From NCBI GenBank assembly GCA_965204905.1, contig OZ242042.1, positions 2,046,001 through 2,110,000 on the forward strand: 64,000 bases of DNA, written 5' to 3'. The stretch is from Bin87 sp965204905 (lineage in GTDB: Bacteria; Chloroflexota; Dehalococcoidia; Lucifugimonadales; UBA3495). This document shows, piece by piece, positions 51,148-58,889 of this stretch. The notes beneath the pieces were generated by a model. That model did no database searches and had not been told where the DNA came from. It worked only from the letters and a program-made list of their open reading frames with translations. A program made the position numbers and the translations under genes. Within the stretch, counting starts at the first letter, position 1. Each line of letters begins with the position of its first letter.

Positions 51148-52733
51148 AGCCCAGGACGCAGGGGAGATGCATCTGGTTCACCATCACGGTCGCCGCGATG
51201 GTGGTTGTCGCCGCCCTGGCGATGGTGGCCATCGCCGCGCTGCTGTTGTTCCCGTCCCTGGCCGAAGCCGCGCCGCCGGCCCAGTCCTACCCCTGCACGA
51301 CGGACCTGGGCACGCTGTCGGCCGAGGAGAAGGTCGTAACCTTCACCGACTTCAGGGGATCCTCCTGCGCCAGCAACGTCAGGGATGTCTATTTCACGTT
51401 CACGGTGTCGGAAGAAGCCAGGCTGTCCGCCCGCACCAGCAGCGGCCGGAACTCCCGCGGGCAACCCTTCGGCGTTTCGATACAGCTCCAAACGTCCACC
51501 GGCACGATTCTGCAAAGCGGGTCTGGCTCCGCCGTATCCGGTATTATGCTGCACCGCACGGTGGATCCGGGCGACTATCGGATCTACCTCCGGCCTGGGG
51601 CCATCGACCGCTCGACGTTCACATTTTCGCTGCGGGCCACGCCACCAGCGGAATGCACCACCGACCTGGGCGAGCTCACCGACGAGGCCATATCCGTCAA
51701 GGTTGACCACTACCCGGGCTCGGAGTGCTCCCCCAACACCACCCGGAAGTACACGTTCCACGTGGTATTCCCGTCCGTCGTCGCGGCCACGGCCATGAGC
51801 ACCGATAGCGCCGGCGCCGGCGTCATAGGCATGAGCATGAAACTGCGTCCTGAGACGTCGTCGGACCGGGCCACGCCGCTGGCCATGTCCGGCGGCACCG
51901 ACGCCGACATCTACCAGAGCGTCTCGAGCGGCCACTACCGCATCAACCTGGAGAAACTGTCGGTGGATGGCGGATACATGCTCACCCTCCAGGCCTTCGG
52001 GCAGCCCAACGCCACGCCCACGCCCCGGCCCGACCCGACACCCCGCTACCAACCCAATACTGACATCCGCCTGGAGCCGGACCCTCGGGGCGTCGCCTAT
52101 GAGACTAATCGCCCCTACGTCTTCCGCGTGGAGGGCGCGCCCAAAGCCTTCCCGGTAACCGTGCGCATGGAGAACTCGCCCCACTTCGGCCTGACCTCCG
52201 GCGCGTCCGGCAGCGTCAACTGCTCCGCCCCGTCGGAAGTCACCGAAGTGGCTCACCTGGCCCAGGTAACGCTGCACGTCTGCGCCGAAGGGGTCGGCGC
52301 CAACCTGCGCCTGCTACGCGCCAGCGACGAGGCCCTGCTGGCCGCCTATTCCATCATCGTGCCGTCCGGCGCGCCCACCGACCCCGGCGGCGTGCCCGGG
52401 CCGCCCGACTCCGACCCCGGCGACCGCATCAAGCTGGGTGAACTGGTACGCACCGTGTGCGAGGCGGGGAACCTCTCCTGCAACGTCAAATATCTCAAAG
52501 ACATGATCGGCGTCAGTGTCGCCGGGATGCTGTTCTTTGCGCCGACAGCGGTGGCGCGCGGCCGGGTCAGCCCGGCGTCCTCGGGCATCGGCATCGCGTT
52601 CGTGATCATCGGGTTGTTCCTGGCCCACCGGATGGTCGGCGTGCCCCTGGAGTGGGCGGCCATGGCGCTGGTGGCCATCTGCTTCCTGGGCGGGATCATG
52701 CTCTACCTCAAATTCCGTAGGGTGGGATCGTGA
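51144..52733 (+). CDS. Secreted two-domain protein with a C-terminal membrane bundle
   Basis: A 529-residue protein: signal peptide or anchor (residues 10-42, ending AEA), two tandem beta-sandwich domains each opening with C-TTDLG-L (starting near 50 and 171) and containing DPGDYRIYL or SSGHYRINL, which recalls bacterial pre-peptidase C-terminal domains. A TPTPRPDPTPR linker (~290), a third beta domain with Cys, another Pro/Gly linker, then ~3 TM helices at the C-terminus (VSVAGMLFFAPTAVA; IGIAFVIIGLFLAHRMVG; MALVAICFLGGIMLYL) follow. The layout puts a large folded head outside, tethered by a membrane bundle. Confidence 0.65.
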   Translation: MKPRTQGRCIWFTITVAAMVVVAALAMVAIAALLLFPSLAEAAPPAQSYPCTTDLGTLSAEEKVVTFTDFRGSSCASNVRDVYFTFTVSEEARLSARTSSGRNSRGQPFGVSIQLQTSTGTILQSGSGSAVSGIMLHRTVDPGDYRIYLRPGAIDRSTFTFSLRATPPAECTTDLGELTDEAISVKVDHYPGSECSPNTTRKYTFHVVFPSVVAATAMSTDSAGAGVIGMSMKLRPETSSDRATPLAMSGGTDADIYQSVSSGHYRINLEKLSVDGGYMLTLQAFGQPNATPTPRPDPTPRYQPNTDIRLEPDPRGVAYETNRPYVFRVEGAPKAFPVTVRMENSPHFGLTSGASGSVNCSAPSEVTEVAHLAQVTLHVCAEGVGANLRLLRASDEALLAAYSIIVPSGAPTDPGGVPGPPDSDPGDRIKLGELVRTVCEAGNLSCNVKYLKDMIGVSVAGMLFFAPTAVARGRVSPASSGIGIAFVIIGLFLAHRMVGVPLEWAAMALVAICFLGGIMLYLKFRRVGS

Positions 52734-53659
52734 TGAGCCTACGCGCGCGAATGCGCCTGCTGGCGCTGGTATCGTTCGTCGGCGCGATTGTGTGCGTCCT
52801 GGCCGCCGTGGGCGTCGCCTTCGGCCAGCCGCTGCCGCAGGTGCAAGGTCTGACACTGACGGAACAACCGAACGGTCGGCTGCTGGCCCAGTGGCAGGCG
52901 GTCCCAGGCGCAACCAATGGCTACATAGTCGAGTACGGCACCACAATCGGGTCCTGGAGACAGAGAAGCACCAGCGCCACGCAGTATTTCATCCCGCCCA
53001 ACACCGATCCCGATCCGGGCCAAACTTACTACGTGCGAGTATCGGCCAGGCCCAACGGCCCTCCCTCCGCCATCGCATCCGCGACCGCGTGCGGGACCAT
53101 CAGCACCGTAACCGGCGTGCGGGCGCAGACGCGGTCGGCCAGCGAGATCGACGTCATCTGGGACCCGGCGGGCTGCGCCGACGGCTACCGCGTGCAGTGG
53201 GCCACCGACGCCGGTTTCTCCCAGGGCGTCGGCGAGGAGATCGTTAGCGCGACCACCGCGTGCCGGTCCGGCATATGCGGAGTTACCATCACCGGCCGCA
53301 TGGCCATGACCGAGTATTTCGTCAGGGTAACCGCCCGGCGCTTCGGCACGACCCAGGGGTCGGCGTCCAGCGCGGACACCGCCACCACGGAGGAGTCCCA
53401 GATGGACCGGTGGATCCAACGGGTGCCCGGCGGCGCCGTGTCGGGCCAGTTCATCCTGGCGCTCATCGCCGGCGTGGCGGTCGGATCCAAGGCCAAGGGG
53501 ATGCGTTCGCCGCGACGGGAGGCCGTGATCGCGGGCTGCATGGGCCTGGGCGGGTGCATCATCCCGGCGCTGGGCATGGGCAACACCTTCTGGATGTGGG
53601 GGATACCGCTCCTGGTGATCATCTGCGCCGTCGGTACGATCTTCATCGCGCGGAGGTAG
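52733..53659 (+). CDS. Secreted fibronectin type III-like protein with a C-terminal membrane bundle
   Basis: A ~308-residue protein: signal peptide (MSLRARMRLLALVSFVGAIV to GVAFG), two Fn3-like domains (LTLTEQPNGRLLAQWQAVPGATNGYIVEYG...YYVRVSARPNG and RAQTRSASEIDVIWDPAGCADGYRVQW...YFVRVTARRFG), then three hydrophobic helices (VSGQFILALIAGVAVG; AVIAGCMGLGGCIIPALG; MWGIPLLVIICAVGTIFIA). The head-plus-membrane-bundle layout repeats that of the upstream gene. Start ATG 52733, or GTG 52730 overlapping the preceding stop. Confidence 0.7.
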   Translation: MSLRARMRLLALVSFVGAIVCVLAAVGVAFGQPLPQVQGLTLTEQPNGRLLAQWQAVPGATNGYIVEYGTTIGSWRQRSTSATQYFIPPNTDPDPGQTYYVRVSARPNGPPSAIASATACGTISTVTGVRAQTRSASEIDVIWDPAGCADGYRVQWATDAGFSQGVGEEIVSATTACRSGICGVTITGRMAMTEYFVRVTARRFGTTQGSASSADTATTEESQMDRWIQRVPGGAVSGQFILALIAGVAVGSKAKGMRSPRREAVIAGCMGLGGCIIPALGMGNTFWMWGIPLLVIICAVGTIFIARR

Positions 53660-53662
53660 CTG

Positions 53663-54202
53663 ATGCAGGGAATCAACCGCCTGGTCGCCGTGGCGCTGAT
53701 CGTACACGTCAGCTTGTTTGTAGCGACCATCTTCTTGACCAACGTGGTGCAGGATACGCCGTTCTTCGGCGGCAGCGCCGGATTCCTGCCCACGACCGGC
53801 GACAGCGCCGGCGCCTACGACCGGTTCTCCGCCTGGATCTCCGGCAACCAGGGCAACATGAACGAGCCGTCGGACCAGGGCGGCATCGCCATCCTCCAGT
53901 GGATCGTGCGCGGGCCGCTCTGCACCAGCGTAACAATCGTCAAATTTCTGCTTGCGGTCACGGTACTGAAATACGGCGTCATTGATTTAATATCCAGCGA
54001 CGGCTTCGGATTATGGTTCAAAACCGCCGTCCACCTGGTGGGCGGTTTCATGAACATCGCCCTCGTATCGATCCTGGTGCGCTTCGCCATCCAGGCCGGG
54101 GTCTTCTCGAATATCTACATCATGGCCGCGTTGGGCCTGATGTCCGTGGTGGGCATCGTATCAACGCTGCTCAACGCGGGAGGCGCTTTCAGCTGTGGCT
54201 AG
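53663..54202 (+). CDS. Multi-TM protein of unknown function
   Basis: A 179-residue protein with about four TM segments (LVAVALIVHVSLFVATIFL; TSVTIVKFLLAVTVLKYGVI; TAVHLVGGFMNIALVSILVRFA; IYIMAALGLMSVVGIVSTLL) and an outer loop after TM1 (TPFFGGSAGFLPTTGDSAGAYDRF). It might anchor the surface proteins around it. The last codons overlap the next gene's start. Confidence 0.55.
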   Translation: MQGINRLVAVALIVHVSLFVATIFLTNVVQDTPFFGGSAGFLPTTGDSAGAYDRFSAWISGNQGNMNEPSDQGGIAILQWIVRGPLCTSVTIVKFLLAVTVLKYGVIDLISSDGFGLWFKTAVHLVGGFMNIALVSILVRFAIQAGVFSNIYIMAALGLMSVVGIVSTLLNAGGAFSCG

Positions 54203-54734
54203 CCAATCCTCACCCAACCCCGACCCGAATGCGGCCCCGGATCCGCCGCTGGCGGGACCGCCCAAGCCGTCGCCCCTGGAGCAGCTCCTGCAACGGCTGC
54301 CGCCGCGGTACCGCACGAAGAAGTGGGTGATCGGCGTGCCGCTGGGTACAATTGTCCTCCTGCTGATGCTGATCCAGTGCGGCCTGATGGCAACGGGCGG
54401 CGAGGATAGCGCCCCTGCGCCGGTGGTGGCGGAGGTTCCCACGCCGATACCCACGCCGATACCGGCGGTCCTGCCCAGCCGGCCCACGCCCACGCCCCTA
54501 CCCCATCAATATTCGTTCCAGCACTTCGTGCGGGAGATGGCCGCCTGCTACGACCAGCGCGGCCTGGACTCGACGCTGACCATCGTGGAGGCCGACATCA
54601 TGCAGGACGTTCCCCTGGCCGTTACCGAGCTGCTGCGCCTCTATTCGGAGAACGACTGCGAGGAAGTATCGCCCTGGCACCAGATCAAGGGCCGGGTCGG
54701 CTGGATGCTCCGCGCCGCCAACGTGGGCCTGTGA
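54195..54734 (+). CDS. Single-TM protein with a Thr/Pro stalk
   Basis: A 179-residue protein: Pro-rich cytoplasmic N-terminus (~45 residues), one TM helix (VIGVPLGTIVLLLMLIQCGLM), a stalk (VPTPIPTPIPAVLPSRPTPTPLP), and a ~75-residue outer domain with two Cys (MAACYDQRG...SENDCEEV). The layout matches the gene at 37258. The GTG start overlaps the upstream gene by 8 bp. Confidence 0.6.
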   Translation: MASQSSPNPDPNAAPDPPLAGPPKPSPLEQLLQRLPPRYRTKKWVIGVPLGTIVLLLMLIQCGLMATGGEDSAPAPVVAEVPTPIPTPIPAVLPSRPTPTPLPHQYSFQHFVREMAACYDQRGLDSTLTIVEADIMQDVPLAVTELLRLYSENDCEEVSPWHQIKGRVGWMLRAANVGL

Positions 54735-54735
54735 T

Positions 54736-54751
54736 CGTTTCCTGGGAAACG
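54736..54751. promoter_or_regulatory. Palindromic site 5, candidate ParB-binding site
   Basis: CGTTTCCTGGGAAACG, identical to site 2, starts 2 nt after a stop codon and ends 5 nt before the next ATG. It therefore takes the place where a Shine-Dalgarno sequence would be expected. Confidence 0.5.
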
Positions 54752-54756
54752 GCGAC

Positions 54757-56160
54757 ATGAACCGCCAAGCCTACATCCTGCTAGCCGCCGGTGGCGCCGC
54801 CGTCGTCATGATCCTCCTGGTGGCCCTGTTCGCCTGGGTCTCCGGCGGTACCGACGCCGCCGCCGACCTTGCTTCCCCGGCCAACGGATCCCTCCTGCAT
54901 CCCCTGGTGCAGCGTGAGGACCGCCCGGGCTACGTGCTCGCCGAGCTGTACCAGGACGTCCACCGCGACGTGGACAGCCACTTCTACGACGCCGACGGCG
55001 TGCTCGGTTCCCAGTTCTGGGCCTACGACGAAGCAGGCCAGACGTGCAGCATCGACCTCGTGATCGCCGACCAGCACGGGCGCAATGAGATCGCGCCGAC
55101 CGCAACGCCACCTCCGCCTGATCCGACCGCTACTCTGGCTCCGATACAGGTAGCGGTACTGCCCGCGGTTTACCACTCAGATAAAACCGAGATCCTGCCT
55201 GACCGCACCATTGTGTACCAGGCGCCGACGCCTACACCGACACCCGTCCCGGACCCCTTACCCGATCCCACTCCCACGCCTACACCGGTCGTAACGGAAT
55301 CCAGCGTCTGGCATCACTGGAAAGGACGCCCCCTGGCCATCGACGTTGACGGCCTGGCCGTGATCGACGTGCCCAAGGGCGTCCAGGTCGTCGCCTACCT
55401 CAGCGTTCGCACCGGCGCCGACAGCGGGTCCGCCCAGGAGCTCGCCCGACTGCCGATGCCCGATCCCCTGTGGCACAACGGCAGCGCCTACGTCCGCCTG
55501 CCCGACGCCAGCGGGCGCATCCTGCTGGCCCAGGACAACGTGGCCGCTCAATACCGCTCCGCCGTGCTGCACCTGGAGGCGTCGCCCCTCTCCGACTGCG
55601 GCAATCTCCGCCTCCGCTGGCAGCGTCCCGCCGCCGTCGTGGTCAAGGCCCTCACCGAACAGCCCTTCCGCGACTGGCAGGGCGGCGCTGCGCCACCGCC
55701 TACGGCAGGACCGCCCCCGCCCGACCGCGTGGCCGTCTATGCCGCGGTCGGCACAGATTCCACCTTCGACGCCGACGACATGAAGGGCGGTACCCACAGC
55801 ACCGCGGCCGGGCACATCGTGATCCCCGGGCCGGAGTGTGGCATCAAGTCTTTCAGAGAAGGAATGCCGGATATTCAATTTCGGTTGGAGGATGGTCAAC
55901 CGTGCCCGGTGGCGGAGCAGCTGGACGGCTTCATCGCCCTGGCCATCCGCGCCGACCTGGCGCCGGAGGGCCTCTCCGACATCCGGCAGACCGGCAGCGT
56001 ATTCAACTCCCGCGTCGCCTTCGCACCGGACGCGCGCACTCCCGGAAAGCCGGAGCCGTCCGTCATGCTGACCATCGACGAAATCGAGTTCAAGCTGTAC
56101 GTAACGACCCACGCCTGGCGCGCCAGTCTGCTGGGCGGCGAATGGAGCCTGACCCCATGA
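54757..56160 (+). CDS. Membrane-anchored surface protein with two beta domains and Thr/Pro linkers
   Basis: A 467-residue protein: N-terminal TM anchor (AYILLAAGGAAVVMILLVALFAWV), a ~90-residue domain with YDADGVLGSQFWAYDEAGQTC, linkers TATPPPPDPTATLAP and TPTPTPVPDPLPDPTPTPTP, then two beta-rich domains (about 185-300 and 325-467) with VYAAVGTDSTFDADDMKGGTHST. There is no family match by eye. The stalked-head design suggests an appendage or adhesin. No normal ribosome-binding site is seen because palindromic site 5 occupies that place. Confidence 0.6.
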   Translation: MNRQAYILLAAGGAAVVMILLVALFAWVSGGTDAAADLASPANGSLLHPLVQREDRPGYVLAELYQDVHRDVDSHFYDADGVLGSQFWAYDEAGQTCSIDLVIADQHGRNEIAPTATPPPPDPTATLAPIQVAVLPAVYHSDKTEILPDRTIVYQAPTPTPTPVPDPLPDPTPTPTPVVTESSVWHHWKGRPLAIDVDGLAVIDVPKGVQVVAYLSVRTGADSGSAQELARLPMPDPLWHNGSAYVRLPDASGRILLAQDNVAAQYRSAVLHLEASPLSDCGNLRLRWQRPAAVVVKALTEQPFRDWQGGAAPPPTAGPPPPDRVAVYAAVGTDSTFDADDMKGGTHSTAAGHIVIPGPECGIKSFREGMPDIQFRLEDGQPCPVAEQLDGFIALAIRADLAPEGLSDIRQTGSVFNSRVAFAPDARTPGKPEPSVMLTIDEIEFKLYVTTHAWRASLLGGEWSLTP

Positions 56161-57296
56161 TCCGAACTGTGGCCGGCGTCATCATCCTGTACGTGCTGTT
56201 CCTTGGCATGGCGGGCCTCCTCGTCCTGGACGTCTTCTTCACCGGCGATAGGAATGACGCCTTTGCCCAGGGGATAGCTGAGCAGGGGTTGCCGGCGATC
56301 TACGTCGCCGCCTTCACCGGCGCGGGCATCAGGGCCGACGCGATTGTGTACCAGACCGGAGCGGGCGAAGGCGCGACTCAATACCACGTCCCCAAAGCGG
56401 CGCTGGCCGAGGTTCCTGGCGACACCACTCCATACTACCTAAAAACCAGCACCACCAGCAGCGGGATGGAATGGGCCGACGATGTGGCCACCAAGGCCCG
56501 CTCCGACGCCGGCGACAGTTTCCAGCACTTTACGGCGACTAACGACAGCCTCTTGCTGGCGACGCTCAACGCACAGAAGAACAGCGACCAACCGCTCATC
56601 ATCTACGCCCAGAACGATGTAACTGCAAGCCCTCCCGGCGGCTCACAATCCTACAGAACCGGTGATGTGGTTACCGTTCCTCCACGGTCGGATGTGGGGA
56701 AGGTCCACTTCAACATAAGCAACCCGGTGGCGCACGCGAACAAGCTTGACACGGACCTCTCCAACGTCGGAACCGTGGCCGAGGGAGACCAGGCTGCGTT
56801 CCGTAACGCCATAGGAGCCACGGCTAGGCTCCTGTCGGTGGCACACCAGACGCTGACGACCAGCGAGCTTCGGAGCCTGCAAACCACGCCGGTGGAACTG
56901 ATCCCGGCGCCGCCGGACGGGAAAATGCACCTGGTGGAACGTGTCCTCATCGACCTGCAGGGTTCTACCGGCGCCTGGCCCTCCCAAGGCGGTTACGCCG
57001 GTGAGGCTGCGTTCGATTTCCAGTATGCCAGCGGGGACATTCTATGGGGGGAGGCGTCGGTCAGCTCAGCGTTGTCATCGAGCGACAACACCGACGGGCC
57101 AAGCACGGTTTTCTGGACCGAAGTCTTCGCCCGATATTGGTGGTGGAGTACCCGGCCCGGCGTCGCGTTCCAGGTCAAAGGCTCCGGTACGGCCGGTTAC
57201 TTCGCGACCATCCCCCAGAGTTCCGACGCGACTGCGGTTGTACGGGTTTACTACTGGGTTGCAGACCTGCCGGCGCCCACGGGCTACACCCCCTAG
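56157..57296 (+). CDS. Membrane-anchored protein resembling phage tail fibre/appendage proteins
   Basis: A 379-residue protein with one N-terminal TM helix (VAGVIILYVLFLGMAGLLVLDVFF), then an outer region. LDTDLSNVGTVAEGDQAAFRNAIGA resembles short connector repeats of phage fibre proteins. LRSLQTTPVELIPAPPDGKMHLVERVLIDLQG resembles C-terminal beta domains of phage appendages. The end is beta-rich and aromatic (FARYWWWSTRPGVAFQV). Fibres are normally soluble, so an anchored version is odd. It is the last gene of the operon and its start overlaps the previous stop (ATGA). Confidence 0.6.
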   Translation: MIRTVAGVIILYVLFLGMAGLLVLDVFFTGDRNDAFAQGIAEQGLPAIYVAAFTGAGIRADAIVYQTGAGEGATQYHVPKAALAEVPGDTTPYYLKTSTTSSGMEWADDVATKARSDAGDSFQHFTATNDSLLLATLNAQKNSDQPLIIYAQNDVTASPPGGSQSYRTGDVVTVPPRSDVGKVHFNISNPVAHANKLDTDLSNVGTVAEGDQAAFRNAIGATARLLSVAHQTLTTSELRSLQTTPVELIPAPPDGKMHLVERVLIDLQGSTGAWPSQGGYAGEAAFDFQYASGDILWGEASVSSALSSSDNTDGPSTVFWTEVFARYWWWSTRPGVAFQVKGSGTAGYFATIPQSSDATAVVRVYYWVADLPAPTGYTP

Positions 57297-57380
57297 GTGG
57301 CAGGAGGCCTCCCGTCAACGGTTCCATCGTGTCCCGGGACACCCTCCGACCCCGTCCGTTCTTATCGAACAAAATCTACA

Positions 57381-57540
57381 CACTTCGGTACACCCCATTG
57401 AGCTGATTTAGTCGTGATTTGTGTTGCAGGACCCCCCTCTGCACCCCCGTTTCCGCGCTTGAGCACTTCGGTATACCCCTGCAAGTTGGAATTCTACTTT
57501 GAAACCAGGTGCGCCGGCTTGAGCACTTCGGTATACCCCT
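57381..57540 (+). repeat. Direct repeats between operon end and integrase gene, candidate integrase arm sites or iterons
   Basis: GCTTGAGCACTTCGGTATAC plus CCCT (24 bp) occurs at 57457-57480 and, identically, at 57517-57540, exactly 60 bp apart. A third copy of the core, CACTTCGGTACACCCC (57381-57396), differs at one base. The rest of the 490-bp gap from 57297 to 57788 has no gene that I can support. Confidence 0.75.
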
Positions 57541-57788
57541 TACGCACGAATTTACCCTTGCCCTATAGTACCCCCCCTCCCGCGTCCGGCGGTGGCCGTC
57601 CGAAAACAACAGCAGAGGGTAAACGGGCGCCGGCGGTGACGAAAACGCCGGCGTAAGAGCCAGTCCACGGATTGGTCCTTAGCGACAAAACGCGGTTTGG
57701 AATCCGCGTTTTACCGTTCGGTTCAGATCAACGTGATGTTGGCCGCGTCCATCGTCACGGCGATCAATCCGATCAAGGAGGACCGTCC

Positions 57789-58865
57789 GTGCTTCGCAAT
57801 ACCGACGAACACCACGTCCCCACGTTTCGAGAATGCGCCGAAGAATGGTTCCGTGAACTCAGGTCTTTGGACCGGGCCCGGTCGACGCTGGACTCATACG
57901 AACGAAACCTGAATCTTCACGTATTCCCCCACATCGCCGATCTGCCCATTGACGAACTGACCCCTCGCCGGATCAGGGAGGTGCTCGATGCGGCGTTGGA
58001 AGACGGGCTTTCCCGCAGGACCCTGGGCGTCGTCCGCGCCACCATTTCCGGGCCGTGCCGGACCGCTTACGAAAACGGATACATCGACCACAACCCGATC
58101 CACCGGGTGAGGTCCCGCAGGTCTCAACGCAAAGAAGTCATTCCGCCGCAGCGGGTAGTAGTACGGGCGATACTTGAACTGGCCGAGCAAGAAGGCCACT
58201 ACCTGTTTCCGTTCCTCCACCTGCTGGCCTACACCGGGATCAGGCGCTCCGAGGCTATGGGGCTGCGCTGGGAACACGTTTCCCTCGACGGCCGCAGGAT
58301 CCAGATCGCTGAAGGCGCCGTCAAGGTGACCCGCGACGCCGACGATACGGACGGGGAGACCGTCATTGCCACACCGCCCAAATCGCACAATAGCTTCAGA
58401 ATTGTCTTCCTGGACAAGCTGACCGTGGCAATCCTCCGAAAGCACAAGGCGCGCCAATCTGCGGCCGGGGTGAACAGTGAGTTGGTTTTCCCTCGCCCAG
58501 CCGGTGATTTCCTCAGGCCCACGACGATATACCGCCACCTCAAGGAGCTGGGCGCCCGGGCAGGCTTCCCGGAGATCACATTCCACAAATTCAGGCATTA
58601 CCACGCTTCGGAAATGCTCGAGCTGGATCACAACGGATTGGCCACCTCGCGGAAGCTCGGTCATTCCAGCATCGAGGTCACCATGGATATTTACGGCCAC
58701 ATGCTGGATGGCCGACAGGAGGGGCTGACTGATGCCGTTGCAGAAAAAATCACCGGGGGACGTGCTTCCGGCCGCCGGATCCGGCCCTCCAAACGTCCGG
58801 TAACGCGTCGGCGCCTCAAATCACGAGGCCCAGACGGTCGGAGGGACAGGCGCAGATTGGCCTGA
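57789..58865 (+). CDS. int: Tyrosine integrase of the element
   Basis: A 358-residue phage-type integrase: N-terminal core-binding domain (residues 10-105, TFRECAEEWFREL...) and catalytic domain with R152 (TGIRRSEAMGLRW), K198 (PPKSHNSFR), H266-x-x-R269 (FHKFRHYHASEML), H292 (LGHSSIEVTM) and nucleophile Y302 (MDIYGHML). The tail is basic. The GTG start has AAGGAGG 7 nt upstream. Its end is 24 bp from attR, the typical position for the enzyme that recombines this site. Confidence 0.93.
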   Translation: MLRNTDEHHVPTFRECAEEWFRELRSLDRARSTLDSYERNLNLHVFPHIADLPIDELTPRRIREVLDAALEDGLSRRTLGVVRATISGPCRTAYENGYIDHNPIHRVRSRRSQRKEVIPPQRVVVRAILELAEQEGHYLFPFLHLLAYTGIRRSEAMGLRWEHVSLDGRRIQIAEGAVKVTRDADDTDGETVIATPPKSHNSFRIVFLDKLTVAILRKHKARQSAAGVNSELVFPRPAGDFLRPTTIYRHLKELGARAGFPEITFHKFRHYHASEMLELDHNGLATSRKLGHSSIEVTMDIYGHMLDGRQEGLTDAVAEKITGGRASGRRIRPSKRPVTRRRLKSRGPDGRRDRRRLA

Positions 58866-58889
58866 ATCCGGGTTGGAAGCGGGAAAAAT

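Noticed and set aside
34433..57296. Type IV secretion/conjugation locus
   Set aside because: No relaxase, VirB4 or VirD4-like second and third ATPases, nor VirB6/8/9/10-like order was recognised. A single unusual ATPase is not enough.
34433..57296. Filamentous (inovirus-like) prophage
   Set aside because: A Zot-like ATPase and membrane proteins are suggestive, but there is no rolling-circle Rep, no ~50-residue signal-bearing major coat gene in the usual order, and the element is several times too large.
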